Source of the DNA: Chalara sp. BL73
Taxonomy: Eukaryota; Ascomycota; Leotiomycetes; Helotiales
DNA: 64,000 nucleotides
Direction of reading: 5' to 3'
Assembly (NCBI GenBank): GCA_918026815.1
Contig: CAKJVC010000085.1
Coordinates: 62,001 to 126,000 of the forward strand
Of the stretch, positions 49,133 through 60,491 are shown in pieces. A model generated the notes under the pieces. It worked only from the letters and a program-made list of their open reading frames with translations, made no database searches and was not told the origin of the DNA. The translations under genes were made by a program, and so were the position numbers. Numbering within the stretch: position 1 is the stretch's first letter; each line of letters opens with the position of its first letter.

Positions 49133-51103
49133 ATTGCATGATAGAGGATAGATGTGATATACTGGAATTGAGGCTCTAGGCCTCTAAGGATGTCTTAGGA
49201 GCTGCGGATTTCTAGACTTTGTTGTTGGGAGGGGTTTTTTGCATGTATAGGCTCGACTAGTCTTCTGCTCATAGAAAGGTCAAGCCGTAGAAAGAGAGGC
49301 GCTTGTATAATAGGTACTTTTTTCCCCTGCGGTCACACAATATAGACGGTTGGGATCGCAGTCTTGCCTTGGCGTTTGTGGACGTGTCGCGAATCAATTC
49401 TACTCTTTCTCTATTTCTTTACCGGTGTCGTGGAACTCATTCCGGATGCTCTACCACCGAAAATGCGGAACTGGCAAAGGTTAAGGGAACTGTTGTCTCA
49501 AGCGAAGCGTGAAAAGCTGAACGATGCCACTACTTCTTTACAAGGAACCCAGCAGGCACGATCAAGATGTCCCATATTATGCGTAGTATCTCATCCGTCC
49601 CCGGTTCTCCTCCACCATGTATCTTATCCTTCAGTCTAGCTGCACCATCACATCCTGTGCTGTTCCACGGCCGCTCACCTCCGGCACAGCAGACCTGCGC
49701 ATGCCTCACCGTTCACATTTTCTTTAAAAAGAATATCGATGATCCGGGTTCTCAGGACAACCTCAATCCTCGAACGAATTGTGAGCAGTGGCTGTATATG
49801 CTCGTTGAGTGGGGATATGTAAGACCTAGCAGGTCCGCTATTTGCGACGAGGGTGCATAGTCGTGAATATTCAGTTTGTAATGGTGCTTCTCATCTTGAT
49901 GTAGGCGGACAAGCAAGCCGGATCGATTTCGCAGCAATCTATGATGACAGGCAAAGATTTTTAGCATGATGACGATGAAGTAAGTACCATAGCACGAATC
50001 CTTCGCGGCCGTTGCGCTTTGGCATTGGGAACGGATGGCCCGTGCTTTGCCTGGGGAATTGGTCCACATATGAAGAATGCTTTCTCGCCCGGAAACCGTA
50101 ATGAGGATTTTGGCCGGTGATGCAGTGATGGACTGGCTGGGCTGGGCTGGATTGCATTGGACTGCATTGCTTATGTTCGCTGGCAAGCAGGCGCTTCGAG
50201 TCTTTCCTCGGTGATGTGTCAGTGGCTGCAAGGGCAAAGGGAAAACCAGTTGTTGGTGCAGGGGGATCGTTGACCACTCTTTCGGCCAGTCTCTCGGCCC
50301 GTTTGACAGAGCGCAATCCCCTTCTGAAAATGGGACAGGTACTGCGCTGTCCTTGAACACATGAGCAGGAAATGTCCTTCTGGTACCAATCATATATAAG
50401 CCAACCCACTGGGCGCCTTCTTTTTTACTAGTTTTGGTTGACTTCCCAAATCAAGGCGCGCTCTTCTCCTCCAAGGGAAAAGGAAGACATTTTTAGCCCC
50501 TCCGGAGTATCGTCAGAAGAGAACAGCAGCGCCGCCGCCCAGAACGGGGTAGATGCTGGATATTTGGATCGCAATAAGGGAGAACGAATTATTTAATGTG
50601 ATCTTAAACAGGCACCAGGGGCGGAGAATCAATACTCCCACCGATGAGGAAACCCAACGCGTTCGTATACTGTACTGTGGTGTACGAAGGTTAGGGGTAT
50701 CATGTTCACCCGTCCGTCCCTGTCCCTGGTAAGTAAAATGCGCGACCTCCAGACTTTTTTTCAGTGCTTACTTACTAACGTAGGCTGTGTTATAAGGGTA
50801 AGGTTTAAGGTATAGTCCGGTCGTGTAGAGCAGTCGAGTAGGGTAACGGTAACAGTAACATCTTTCGCTTCCACCCCGTGGGACCAGGATCATACCCCGC
50901 ATCTTAGATTGTGGCAGAAAGTTGATCATGCCGACCACCCTCCACACTCTTTCGCCTCTCCCCCCCTCCAACCAAACGATGCGCCACTGGGCCGTTAACA
51001 TCTGATATAATGTCTCCCCTGCCTACATAATTCGTACATGATTCGCTCCCCCTTGATCGTTGATCACAATGTGTATAATACGTTCACTCAAACCGCCTTC
51101 AGC
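49133..51103. other. Long intergenic spacer
   Basis: No supportable gene. Minus-strand frames around 49752-50409 overlap each other, are compositionally odd and lack any domain. A short ggctg/gcattg tandem run lies near 50131-50169. The right end is the promoter of the zinc-cluster regulator. Confidence 0.5.
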
Positions 51104-53076
51104 ATGTTAGTCTACGCCAAACGAGCGCCTCCAAAAGCACCCAAGAGAAGATCTAGAGCAGGTACGAGACATCCAGCCATTGCGCAGACCAATTGAACAT
51201 GATACTAACGGATCTACCTTCAAAGGCTGTATACACTGGTAAGTGAACCTTGGAAAGTGAAAGCGATGCTCATGGCTAACGATGCTTCAGTAAAGAAAAG
51301 GTATGAACCCTCGGTCAAAAGCCATAAAACACACTTTGATCATCTCCGCAGAAGAAAAAATGCAACGAAGTCAGACCAAGGTGCGACCGGTGCATCGAAC
51401 GCAATTTAGAATGCGAATATGAGGCCGTGAAGCCACGCAAACGGAGGCGAACATCCTTTGCTGGCTCCGCGCTTTCGAATCGGAGTACCTCGCCTCTCTG
51501 TCAATCACGGTGGCTCGAGGAAGAAGACAACGACCTAGAATATATAGGGAACGACGTTTTAGGATGGGATCTGAGTTCGCCAATCGAAGAGTTCGCAGAA
51601 AACGGTTGGAATAGCGGTGTTGGGGCGATCGACGAATTCTTACAAGCAGAAGCACTATCTACCGGCACAATCGTGCGGTCAAGGAGTCACTATCCCGACC
51701 TGGCAATGATTGCACCATCTCCAGTTCCATCACCCTTAGATGAATTTGACGCACCTTTATATATGGAATTTTCTGAGAAGAGGAACCGTCGAGCGCTAGT
51801 CGATCACTTTTGTAACGTACTATCACACCTGATCGTGTTCAAGGAGGATACCGGCAATCCTTTTCGACAATTGGTGTTGCCATTATCACACGCTCACAGC
51901 CCGGTAACAGATGCCATCTTCGCACTCTCATGTGCGCATTTGGAGTATAGAGGGGTTCAGAATGCTGAGAAATCCTTGGACTTCCATAATAGAGCATTGC
52001 AAGGTCTAGCAAGGCTCATTGAAAAGGAGCAGAGTAGCAGGGAGGAGATTCTTGGAGCAATCATGCTACTTGTGTACTATGAAGTGGTGAGTATCCTCTC
52101 AACTGTTGCATCTTAATCTAACATATGTAGCTTGTTCAACGTGGCAATTCCAGTATCGTCAACGGACATCTGAAAGGAGCCATGACTATAATGAAATCAG
52201 GTCCTAAAGTCACTTCACCAGCCGGTGTCTTTCTTGAACGAGTAAGTTTCAATGCCTACTACAGGTACAAATCTAACCCATCAGGCATTTCGATTTTATG
52301 ATGTGATTACTGCCCTTTCTTTAGGGACGGCACCAAATACAACGTCACAGCCTACAGCGACGCCATTCCCCTCTCATTTATCACATGAGTTCACGTTGGA
52401 TTCGCCCCTTAGCTCAGTTGATACCCTTCTTGGCTTGGCGACTGATCTGTGGCCAATAATACATAGGCTGTCACATCTTTTGTCCTTTAAGAATGCCCTG
52501 GAGTCAGCCATGTTAGCCGGAGAAGCTAGCAAAGCTACAGTGCTCAGGATGGAGCTAGAAAGCACATCTCAAGCCATAGAACTTGCTTTGACGAGCTGGA
52601 AGCCTCAACTTCCAGTCGACAATGAGGACGATAATGCATCGGATCCCGCGGAAGATACTCGTATGCAAAGCATTCTCAACAATGCCGAAGCCTATCGGCA
52701 TTCAGCCTTTGTGTATTTGTATCGCACTATTCATGAATTTCCGCGTTCTTACGCTCCTGTGCAGAGACATGCTCATCTTTCTTTGGAAGCGTGTTCAAAT
52801 GTAGTGATACTGGCAGAAAAGTGTCATGATGGGCCGATGTCCGCGCTCCTCTGGCCACTGTTTGTGGCATCCTGTGAGGCGGTAAAAGTGGAAGACAGGC
52901 AGTTAGCAACCGATGCTTTCCTCGGAACCGAGAAGAGACAGGGAATGAACAACATTGCCAGGGCGTGGGAGATTGTACAAGAAGTCTGGAGACGGGTGGA
53001 TGAGGCTGAGGGAGAGGTGGAAGTGAGTTGGAGAAAAATCTGCGAGGAGAAAGGTTTTAGCATTGTCTTTGGCTAA
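51104..53076 (+). CDS. Zn(II)2Cys6 transcription factor assembled with two micro-exons
   Basis: Six exons, 51104-51161, 51226-51238, 51291-51300, 51352-52086, 52131-52241 and 52285-53076, join in frame to 572 aa. Exons of 13 and 10 nt together with their neighbours build the zinc cluster: RSRAGCIHC, then KEKKKKC, then [17 protein letters not shown], giving C-x2-C-x6-C-x6-C-x2-C-x6-C. Without the micro-exons the first two cysteines are lost. A basic stretch KPRKRRR follows, then an acidic linker and a Fungal_trans_2-type regulatory domain ([48 protein letters not shown]). It is a nuclear regulator with unknown targets. It lies outside the catabolic cluster, between the phosphate carrier and a secreted-protein gene. 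Confidence 0.85.
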
Positions 53077-54003
53077 ATAAAAGTCGTAGGCTCAACTCAA
53101 ATACAGTAATCGAGGTAAAATTTTGGTGTTAATAGCGGGTGCTGTGCTGTGCTCCTTCTGGTACAAGTCGCAACCAACCAGATGCAACCTCCCGCGGTGC
53201 CACCCGTCCACAGGCACCGACACTTCCTTGTACTATACAGCTCACTCACCACATCTTGATTAAGCTTATATATTTATGTTGTGCATTATAATTTCCGTGC
53301 TGCAATTGGTCATGATGAAAGCAGGATCTGTGCCTGCTCCATTTGCGGCTTAGTTTGCGAGCTTGGCAGCCCCCTAATCAGGCGAGGCGAAGTCTGGATG
53401 CCGAACAAACGACTGCTTTATGCCTTTGGTAGCTGTTGCGATTGGGGTGTGACCAAATGAAACGTTGAAGGAGCATCAAAGTGGCTTCGGAGAATCCTGG
53501 GTTTTTGTTTCCCTTGGCGAGATGTGTTGTCTTCGTAGTTTCTACTCGTTCTCAACTATGTCTGTATACATGAGCTATCTGTCCAATCCTTTTTCTCCGA
53601 CTCAGGTAGTCGGCTTAGGAGACAAAATATGCGCTCCTTCTTTCTTGAATAGCAATGAGCCGGTCATTTCCCTATTTACCCATGGAGGATCTGGAAATCT
53701 TCATACTTCGCCTCGACCTACAGAGCTATTCTGGATGTCGAGGAGGATGATGACTACTCCTGTGTGTTTATCCCCAGAGACAGAAGGGTTTTGGTGAATA
53801 CCAAGTAGTCAGAGATGAAGATATAAAGCGTCTTCCCGGAATGCTGTTGGTCATTATTTTTCAATCCGCACAATATCCATAACCCAGCAAAAGACGATCT
53901 CCTTACTCTACCTTTCCCGAGCCAATTCCAACTTCACTTCGAGCATAACCTTAACACGAAACAGGCAATTCTAAGGGGTCTCTCCTCCAACCCATAAATC
54001 AAG
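53077..54003. other. Intergenic spacer
   Basis: No supportable gene. A frame at 53465-53797 (110 aa) has no motif or splice context. The final 120 bases form a pyrimidine-rich leader for the secreted protein. Confidence 0.5.
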
Positions 54004-54774
54004 ATGCGTTTCACACCGTATACCATGGCGTGTATTCTCACGTTTTCCTCTCTCGCTCTTAGCGCTCCTCTATCTTCCGTCCCTAACGACGCATCTTCCC
54101 TCGAAACTCGTGATACAGAGTTGGGAGACAAACCCGATCGCAGAGTCAGCCCGTACGACTATGCTCCTTCCTATGCATCGAAGCCAAGACGTAACGTCGA
54201 TGCAGAGTTTGATATCGAGAGAAGGGATCCAAAGAGGCATAACACTCCGGTATCAGGATATCCGTTACGAGCGATACCAGGTTCAGATCTGTGGTTTGAT
54301 AACTACAATCCAACTCCAGTAATGAAAGGTGCGATACAACCTATATATACTAATGTACCCCCAACAGCTGGGAAAGGCAAAAAGGGGAAGCGAGGTGCTG
54401 ATGCAGAGTTTGATGCCGAGAGCAGAGATCTAAAGGTTGAAGAACTCGAGCGCCGTGAACCGACAAATGCGCCACAGCCATCTCGCGCTACGACACCAAC
54501 ACCGGCTGAGCTCGAAGCAGTGAGGAAGGAGGATATGGTCGCATCGGAGAGGCGGAGGATTTCGAGGCTAAGGGCTTTGATGATGGCAAACAACATTAAG
54601 GGCGGGAAGCGTGATGTCGAGGCGAGGGAGGCAGATGCCAAAATCACGAAATCCAATAAATACCGCGGGTCCGCGGTGAAGGAGCCTTCAACCTTATGCG
54701 CGCAATGTCGAGATAATTTTTATGGCGAGGGAGGCGGAGACATAAGCTTGTGGGCCAAAACATATCACCGATAG
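54004..54774 (+). CDS. Secreted protein with repeated dibasic (Kex2-type) sites
   Basis: Single-exon gene of 256 aa. Residues 1-20 are a signal peptide (ACILTFSSLALSAP). The mature part is polar, rich in Arg, Glu, Ala and Pro, with dibasic sites at about 46-47, 62-63, 73-74, 77-78, 129-130, 150-151, 183-185 and 202-203. Sequence after three of these sites is related: NVDAEFDIERRD (64-75), GADAEFDAESRD (131-142) and DVEAREADAK (204-213). Such repeats next to KR/RR are the layout of kexin-processed fungal secreted peptides. The C-terminus has the only cysteine pair after the signal peptide (CAQC, 232-235). It is not a recognisable alpha-pheromone precursor: no repeated W-C-x-x-P-G-x-x-C-like core is present. 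Function unknown. Confidence 0.65.
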   Translation: MRFTPYTMACILTFSSLALSAPLSSVPNDASSLETRDTELGDKPDRRVSPYDYAPSYASKPRRNVDAEFDIERRDPKRHNTPVSGYPLRAIPGSDLWFDNYNPTPVMKGAIQPIYTNVPPTAGKGKKGKRGADAEFDAESRDLKVEELERREPTNAPQPSRATTPTPAELEAVRKEDMVASERRRISRLRALMMANNIKGGKRDVEAREADAKITKSNKYRGSAVKEPSTLCAQCRDNFYGEGGGDISLWAKTYHR

Positions 54775-56964
54775 ATAAACAACGTCCGTTCACTTGCAGG
54801 GCATTTCAAAGCACGAGGCAGGTTAGCCTTACTGTGCGAAGCAGACGATCATAAGGGACTTTGACGATTTTGAGGCATAGGAATTCGATTGTGGCGTTTC
54901 TGTCAGGCGGGATTGTTTGGGGGGTGTTGTCTTTCTTATACTTTGGTGGCGTTTTTGATTTCTGGGGAGTTTTTCAAAAGTACTGGGGTCAAAGAAGGCA
55001 AAAGTTGGTAGGCGTTGAGGAGCTACGCTTTTCCCTTTTCTTTTCTCCAACAAATGGGGTTTGCTTGGTGTTTTTCTTGCTGCAGTTTTAGAGTTAAGGA
55101 TTGGGGAAGAAACAAAAGTTGGCGGAGGCGCTTAGGAGTTACATGTTTGTTCTCTAGAGCCAGATGTTTCATGGCATTTGTTTTTCCTTGAAATTTCAAT
55201 TTTTATTTTCACTTGCCCTCTTGGTGCCCATCAGATACTCAGATATTATGTCTGCTGCGTAGTCCAGAGGATTCTATGTCTCCTTTAGCTATGTTTCATT
55301 GAGCGTTTGTTCTTAGATGTAAAGTCCCACAGAAATGACAGTGCTGCATAGAATATCCATCCATGCTCATTGCCTCATTCACCTTCGAGAAAGCGTCCCC
55401 TTCACACTCTAGCAACATAAACGCTGCTTTACTCGGATGCTTCCGATCTACGAATCTTGGCCACTAAGACGCTTTTAGACCAACGTTAAGAGTGTCTGGA
55501 GGGAATTCTCAGTCGTTTTGTTCTCGAGGAGGCGGATACATGACACGTTTGTTCATTGATTTCAGGCCACTATGATGGTGGTTAGTGAGTAACAGTGCAT
55601 GATTCGAGGATTTGGATAGATCATAAGAGTTTAATACTTGGAAAAGAGCGCTTCAAACAGGTGTTTGAGTGACGGCTCGGGTCCTGGCTGGCAGATAACA
55701 CTGACCTGAACAGAGGAAGTGAAGTGTGCAGCTCTCACAGGTAATTAGGAGCTGGGTATTTTTTGTGATATGGAAATTATGGTGGATTAGTTTAAACTGA
55801 ATGGCGACTTCGTTTCACGTTAGAAAAAGGCTATGTTGGAGATCCAACTTGATAACTGCTACATAGGGAGAAAGATTAAGATGCATCTTCGATGATTGGC
55901 TCGCTCAACTCTTAGCTATGGGTTTTGCAACATATAACGAAGTATCCGTCGCATTTATTTCTTTTGGTAGTCCATTGGGATTTTAGCCTTTCAGAGAAGC
56001 TCTGGACCATGTCAGAAAGTAAAGATGTGGTATACATGTAACACAAGCAGCTTTGGAGCTGCTTGTCCAATCATATCCATCAAAACATTTTGTTGCACTT
56101 CGCGAATCTCAAGTTGACGACACGCGACAGATTCATTGCTCCTTAATACCATCCAATCAGACCAGCAAAAACCAAAGTTTGTCGCAGGTCGTAAAATGAG
56201 GACTTTGCAGACATGCAACAACGCGGATCCGAAGCGGGGACGCGGCCGCATAAAATATCGCTAATTGGCCAATGATATGGTTAGGGCCTGGGCCTACCCC
56301 TGAGCCACAACACAACTGCAAATGATCAGTCTGAAAGACAACTGTGCAAGAAGTTGTTCATGATTTTGATATAATATGGAGTTATTTTATGGCTGTAGGT
56401 GGACCTTTGAAATTGTTTTCGTCATTGAGGCAGCATAGCACCAACTTTGGGAGTATCACTCTTTGCGTTGAGACGAGAGCTATGCTAGAGTATATACGCA
56501 TTGTTGTAGTGCGACCAGCCAACCTAAATTGGCTAACTTGTTCCCTTAAGGTTTTCATTGAAATGTGCTGGAATATTTATGCACCTTGGAGATGCAATAT
56601 TGCAATCACAAACGGATTTACAAATGCATTATTCATTACACCTCCAATATAACAAATTGCCTCTCAAAGAGTCCAGAATCGAGTGTGGTAGATATCTTGA
56701 CACATGGAAACTAGGGGAGACTCTGTTTTGTAGATACTATTCGAGGAAAGAACTAGTGGACATGTACTCGCCCTTTTCAGACGACATCTTATAAATGCCT
56801 CATAACAGCCTGGAAATCCCTCATATCACACAATTCCAATAAAATCCACTCAAATTCCACCACACAATACATTACTAGTGCTAATAACCGAATCTTCAGT
56901 GTGAACAAAACCCCATATCTATTTAATCGCCACGAAGCTAACGCATCGCAGCTCCAGAGCCATA
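54775..56964. other. Long intergenic spacer
   Basis: No supportable gene. The short frames seen on both strands lack motifs and splice support. Confidence 0.5.
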
Positions 56965-57204
56965 ATGACCCAAGTTATCGGCTGGGCTTGTTGCGCCACC
57001 GTCACCTTCTGGTTCCACAAGAATCAGCCCTGCAAAACCATCAATGACCAAGGACGAACCACTTGCAGCCTTTGTGCGCACAAGCAATGCGAGAACTGCA
57101 TCATCACGGAGATCAAGCATCACGGCGAGGGTAGAAGCAGTGCTCATGCTGAAAGTGGCATAAAGAAGGACGGTGGAGGTGAGGGTAGCGGAACCAAGGC
57201 TTAG
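56965..57204 (+). CDS. Short cysteine-rich hypothetical protein
   Basis: 79 aa from the ATG at 56965. The N-terminal 50 residues hold WACC, then NQPC, then TCSLCAHKQCENC: three CxxC-type pairs and an H between them, a pattern seen in many small fungal proteins with a zinc-binding C-x2-C ... C-x2-C-x-H-x2-C-x2-C layout. The C-terminal 25 residues are Gly/Lys-rich and probably disordered. There is no intron or signal peptide. The cysteine pattern, not a database match, is the only support. Confidence 0.45.
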   Translation: MTQVIGWACCATVTFWFHKNQPCKTINDQGRTTCSLCAHKQCENCIITEIKHHGEGRSSAHAESGIKKDGGGEGSGTKA

Positions 57205-58268
57205 AGGGGAGAATGACTGGGTAGTGGGGAGGGGGAGGGGAAGAAAATGGATTAATGGCTCTTTGGCGTCGAGTTTGCATCAAGGAATACGGACCCTACT
57301 ACCAATGTATTTGCACTGCACGGGAATTCCACTCTTACATTCAGCTTTCTTACCTAGTTGCATGAATCATAATGCTCACCAGAGCTCAAAATGTGCTTAC
57401 TATGGATATTGTAAATCCTTTCCATCCTGTGACTGTTCCAACCATGGTTTACTAGTCTTCATTGCAACTGCAATAAGCCAGATGGGTGATGAATAATCAA
57501 CCACATGAATCCAAATCATGAACAAACATTGAATGGCACCAGTTTTGAATCATGCCGTCCTCAGCCTTTCATCCAAAAGAACTTCTCTCTTTCTCTTTTG
57601 CTTCTCCAAATATTTCTTCCAAGCCATGCCCAGAGATGATAGACGCGGAAGAACAAAGAAGCTCAAGAAATATCAGGACTTCTTGTCAAGTCAGTGATTT
57701 CAAACTCTACAGAAGCATTTGTTAACGAAGCGGAAGGCAAGGTTGGAGTCTCTATTCACCTACCTTCTCCAACGAGGGATCACTAAAGCGTGACTGACCA
57801 TTACTTAAGTCGCGATAAAATTTCGCTTACCGAATTTGATACAGGGCATTGTGCTCAAGTATTTTCAACCTAAAGCAAGGGAAACTCAACAAGAACCTCA
57901 AGAAGCCACCAGCAGAGGGTTACGATAAATCTCAATTCAATACAAAGCAAGAGCTTTCACAGCGACAAATTCAGCGGCTAAGGAGGAAGTCTGGAAACGA
58001 CAGAGGGCTTCATCCCATTCGGGTCATTCAGGTTTATGATTGAGGACTCATAGACTTACAAAACAGTCATCCACACGATCCATCTCCTTCAAATAATTCG
58101 TCAATGCATCAAGGTTGCGAGGAAGAATCCAAATATCAGGCTGACAACCACAACCAAGAACTTCGCGCTCTGAAAGCTCTATATCAGAAGCGGCAATACT
58201 CGCACAAGTCATCATCCAGGTATAGCAACGAGGAGAAATAATTTGCAGGCGGCGAGCGAAGAACAAAG
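57205..58268. other. Intergenic spacer
   Basis: No supportable gene. A minus-strand frame at 58048-58299 looks partly protein-like and has a GTAAGT-type donor at its 3' end, but it overlaps the start of the next plus-strand gene and no downstream exon could be joined. Confidence 0.4.
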
Positions 58269-59227
58269 ATGCAGATCGATAAGCCTGTCTTAGGTTCAAT
58301 CCTCTGCAGCCTTTTTGGCTTTTTATTGGGATTGATGGCTTTGCTGTCCGGCACCCACGGCTTGCTAGAACAAGGTCACATCCTCAGGGTTTGTTCTCTC
58401 GGCGGTTTTCCTCTATGTTATATGCTGACTCTGCTATAGTACAACTATTCCGCTATCGGAGCTAATGGCACGGCGGCTGCGGAGGGATTTTGGGCTTCTC
58501 TTCATATCTTACATGTTTGCAGGGGAGGTCCTGCTTCAAAGATTGAATGTGTGAATACCAAGAACGGGAGAATAAATGGACAGAGCTTGAGAGAAGGTGG
58601 TGGCGGAGGGGATTTCGCGATTCCAGGATTTATCCTCTTGATCACCCTGAGCGTACAGGCTGGAATCTGTGGCATTACGATGCTGTACTTGGGGATCTTC
58701 AAGCACCAGGGAATATATCGAAAACATCAGCCAAATCACCAGCCATGGCCGTTCCTTCTCTTTGTATGTTTTCTCTTCCTTCACTTCCTCCCAATGAACC
58801 TCTCGAAGCTAATATTGAATAAACTACAGATTGCTGGTGTCTCCGGCTTCGTTGGCGCTTGCACAGGTACCGCTTTCGCGATCAAGGAAAGCAATGGAAC
58901 GCCAGACAGCTCCCGCGCTGCCATCACTTACTCGCCAATTTGGATCAGCTTTCTATGGTTTGGAATGGCTTCTACTTTCGCGGCTGCATTCTCTGAGCAG
59001 CGCGAGAGGCTCATAGAGTCTATCAGCGGAGACACCTTTGGCGGGAGTTGTGAGGCCGGGTGGAAAGAACGACTTGGGTTCTGGAAATTGAAATGGAAGA
59101 AGGGGTGAGTACTCGATATGATCAAGTTGAATGCCCTAAAGTGAGAGCTTGGTGTGGTGCAGAGAGCAGATTGGGCGTGCGCGGTTTTACACTTGACGAA
59201 AGGTATGGGGGTTTAGAATTAGCGTGA
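58269..59227 (+). CDS. Four-helix membrane protein, uncharacterised
   Basis: Four exons, 58269-58388, 58440-58763, 58830-59104 and a short terminal exon, give about 259 aa. Hydrophobic segments lie near residues 8-28 (LGSILCSLFGFLLGLMALLSG), 98-122 (FILLITLSVQAGICGITMLYLG), 149-167 (FIAGVSGFVGACTGTAFAI) and 190-208 (WISFLWFGMASTFAAAF), with a polar loop between the first two. This is the tetraspan layout of fungal SUR7/PalI-like cortical proteins, but the key motifs of those families are not clear. The last acceptor is uncertain: three AG sites within six bases give ends at 59194 or 59227. I prefer the third, which encodes RLGVRGFTLDERYGG. Confidence 0.65.
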
Positions 59228-60491
59228 TATAATACGGAGTTGGCAGATGTGGCTCTGTTTAACTAGATACAGAAGTATCCAACGATGATGCTCATAATAA
59301 TCTGCTCTCTCGATGATCCCGTGTTCGTTTCCTCCGCACAGACTTTTTGTGCCGCCGGCCGTCTCAATGACCTTTGCGAATTCTTGTGTGCTTCTTGCTT
59401 ATCAAGCCGGTTGCTCGCTATTGAAGTGTGCAGAACAAGAGCGGTCGCAAATAAGCTTGTCAAATAAAGAGGAGAGGTGTCTGGAGGACATACCTTTAGA
59501 TCGAGATGGGGAGGGTCGTGTGTGATGAGCACTGTGAAGCAAGTAATATATTCAATGTAACTGGGTGGAACGAGCTGCCGCCGGAAAGCAGGATTTCATC
59601 TCACAATGTATGGTATATCGAGTTTACGACCTGATCTGTTTGTTTCTCTGATGGTTGTGAACATCAGGTAAGGGATCTAGAAAGCCATCTGCATTCTATG
59701 TATCGTAGCGGTAGTGAACAAAAGTTGCGAAAGGGATCTACCAAATCATCTGAAACCTGATTTATAGCTATAAATTGATTCAATATGCTGCCCAATCCCT
59801 GTTCAAGCATTTCCCGCCAGCATTACCGAACTCAATTTAATTCCCTCCTGTGGTGGTTATTTGAGGGATAGTTCCCGCCCCAGAGGACACTTCAACCACC
59901 CCTCTCGTAGGTGCTGCGCTTGACAAGGGCATTCAGAAGGGGCATCAGATGGAACAGCCACAAGGCGATTTGGAATAGAATCAAACTGGAAGCAATAGTG
60001 ATGGAATTAGCGATACAGGGAATCTGTAGAGCAAATCAGGTGAAGGTTTGGGTGGCGATGTTCAGCCCCTGAAACCGATGTAATTGTATGACGACTGGGT
60101 CAGTATCAACCCAATTCTTGATATATGAATTGCATTACTCACTTAACAATTTGGAATATATTGCCTTTGTTATTTTAACAGGGATCGCACATTTCCCACT
60201 CTCTCAATTGCACCTTCACCAAAGGCTGGGTCAATCAACGTGAACCCCACAATTGACAACGAATTGATCTGTGGCGTTGCTGTACCAACCGGCGGATCAA
60301 CAATAATTGGCCACAGAGAAAACAAATCACACCGACAACAACCATCCGCGAATGAGCATACGGCTACAGTAATACCACTCCTCACCGGATGAAAACCTGT
60401 TGTTTTCACCTATATCGTAACAACATAACAACACAAACTCAAACGGCATCGGGTTGCTGCATGAACCGCTACTCCGACCTCCACAAACAAA
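59228..60491. other. Intergenic spacer
   Basis: No supportable gene. It holds the 3' flank of the membrane protein and the promoter and leader of the large acidic protein. Confidence 0.5.

Noticed and set aside
49752..50409. Two overlapping minus-strand frames of 156-213 codons
   Set aside because: They overlap each other in different frames and show no domain, signal or splice structure.
53465..53797. 110-codon plus-strand frame
   Set aside because: No motif and no coding-like composition; it lies in a spacer before a secreted-protein gene.
58048..58299. Minus-strand 83-codon frame with a donor-like end
   Set aside because: It overlaps the start of the 58269 gene and no downstream exon can be joined in frame.
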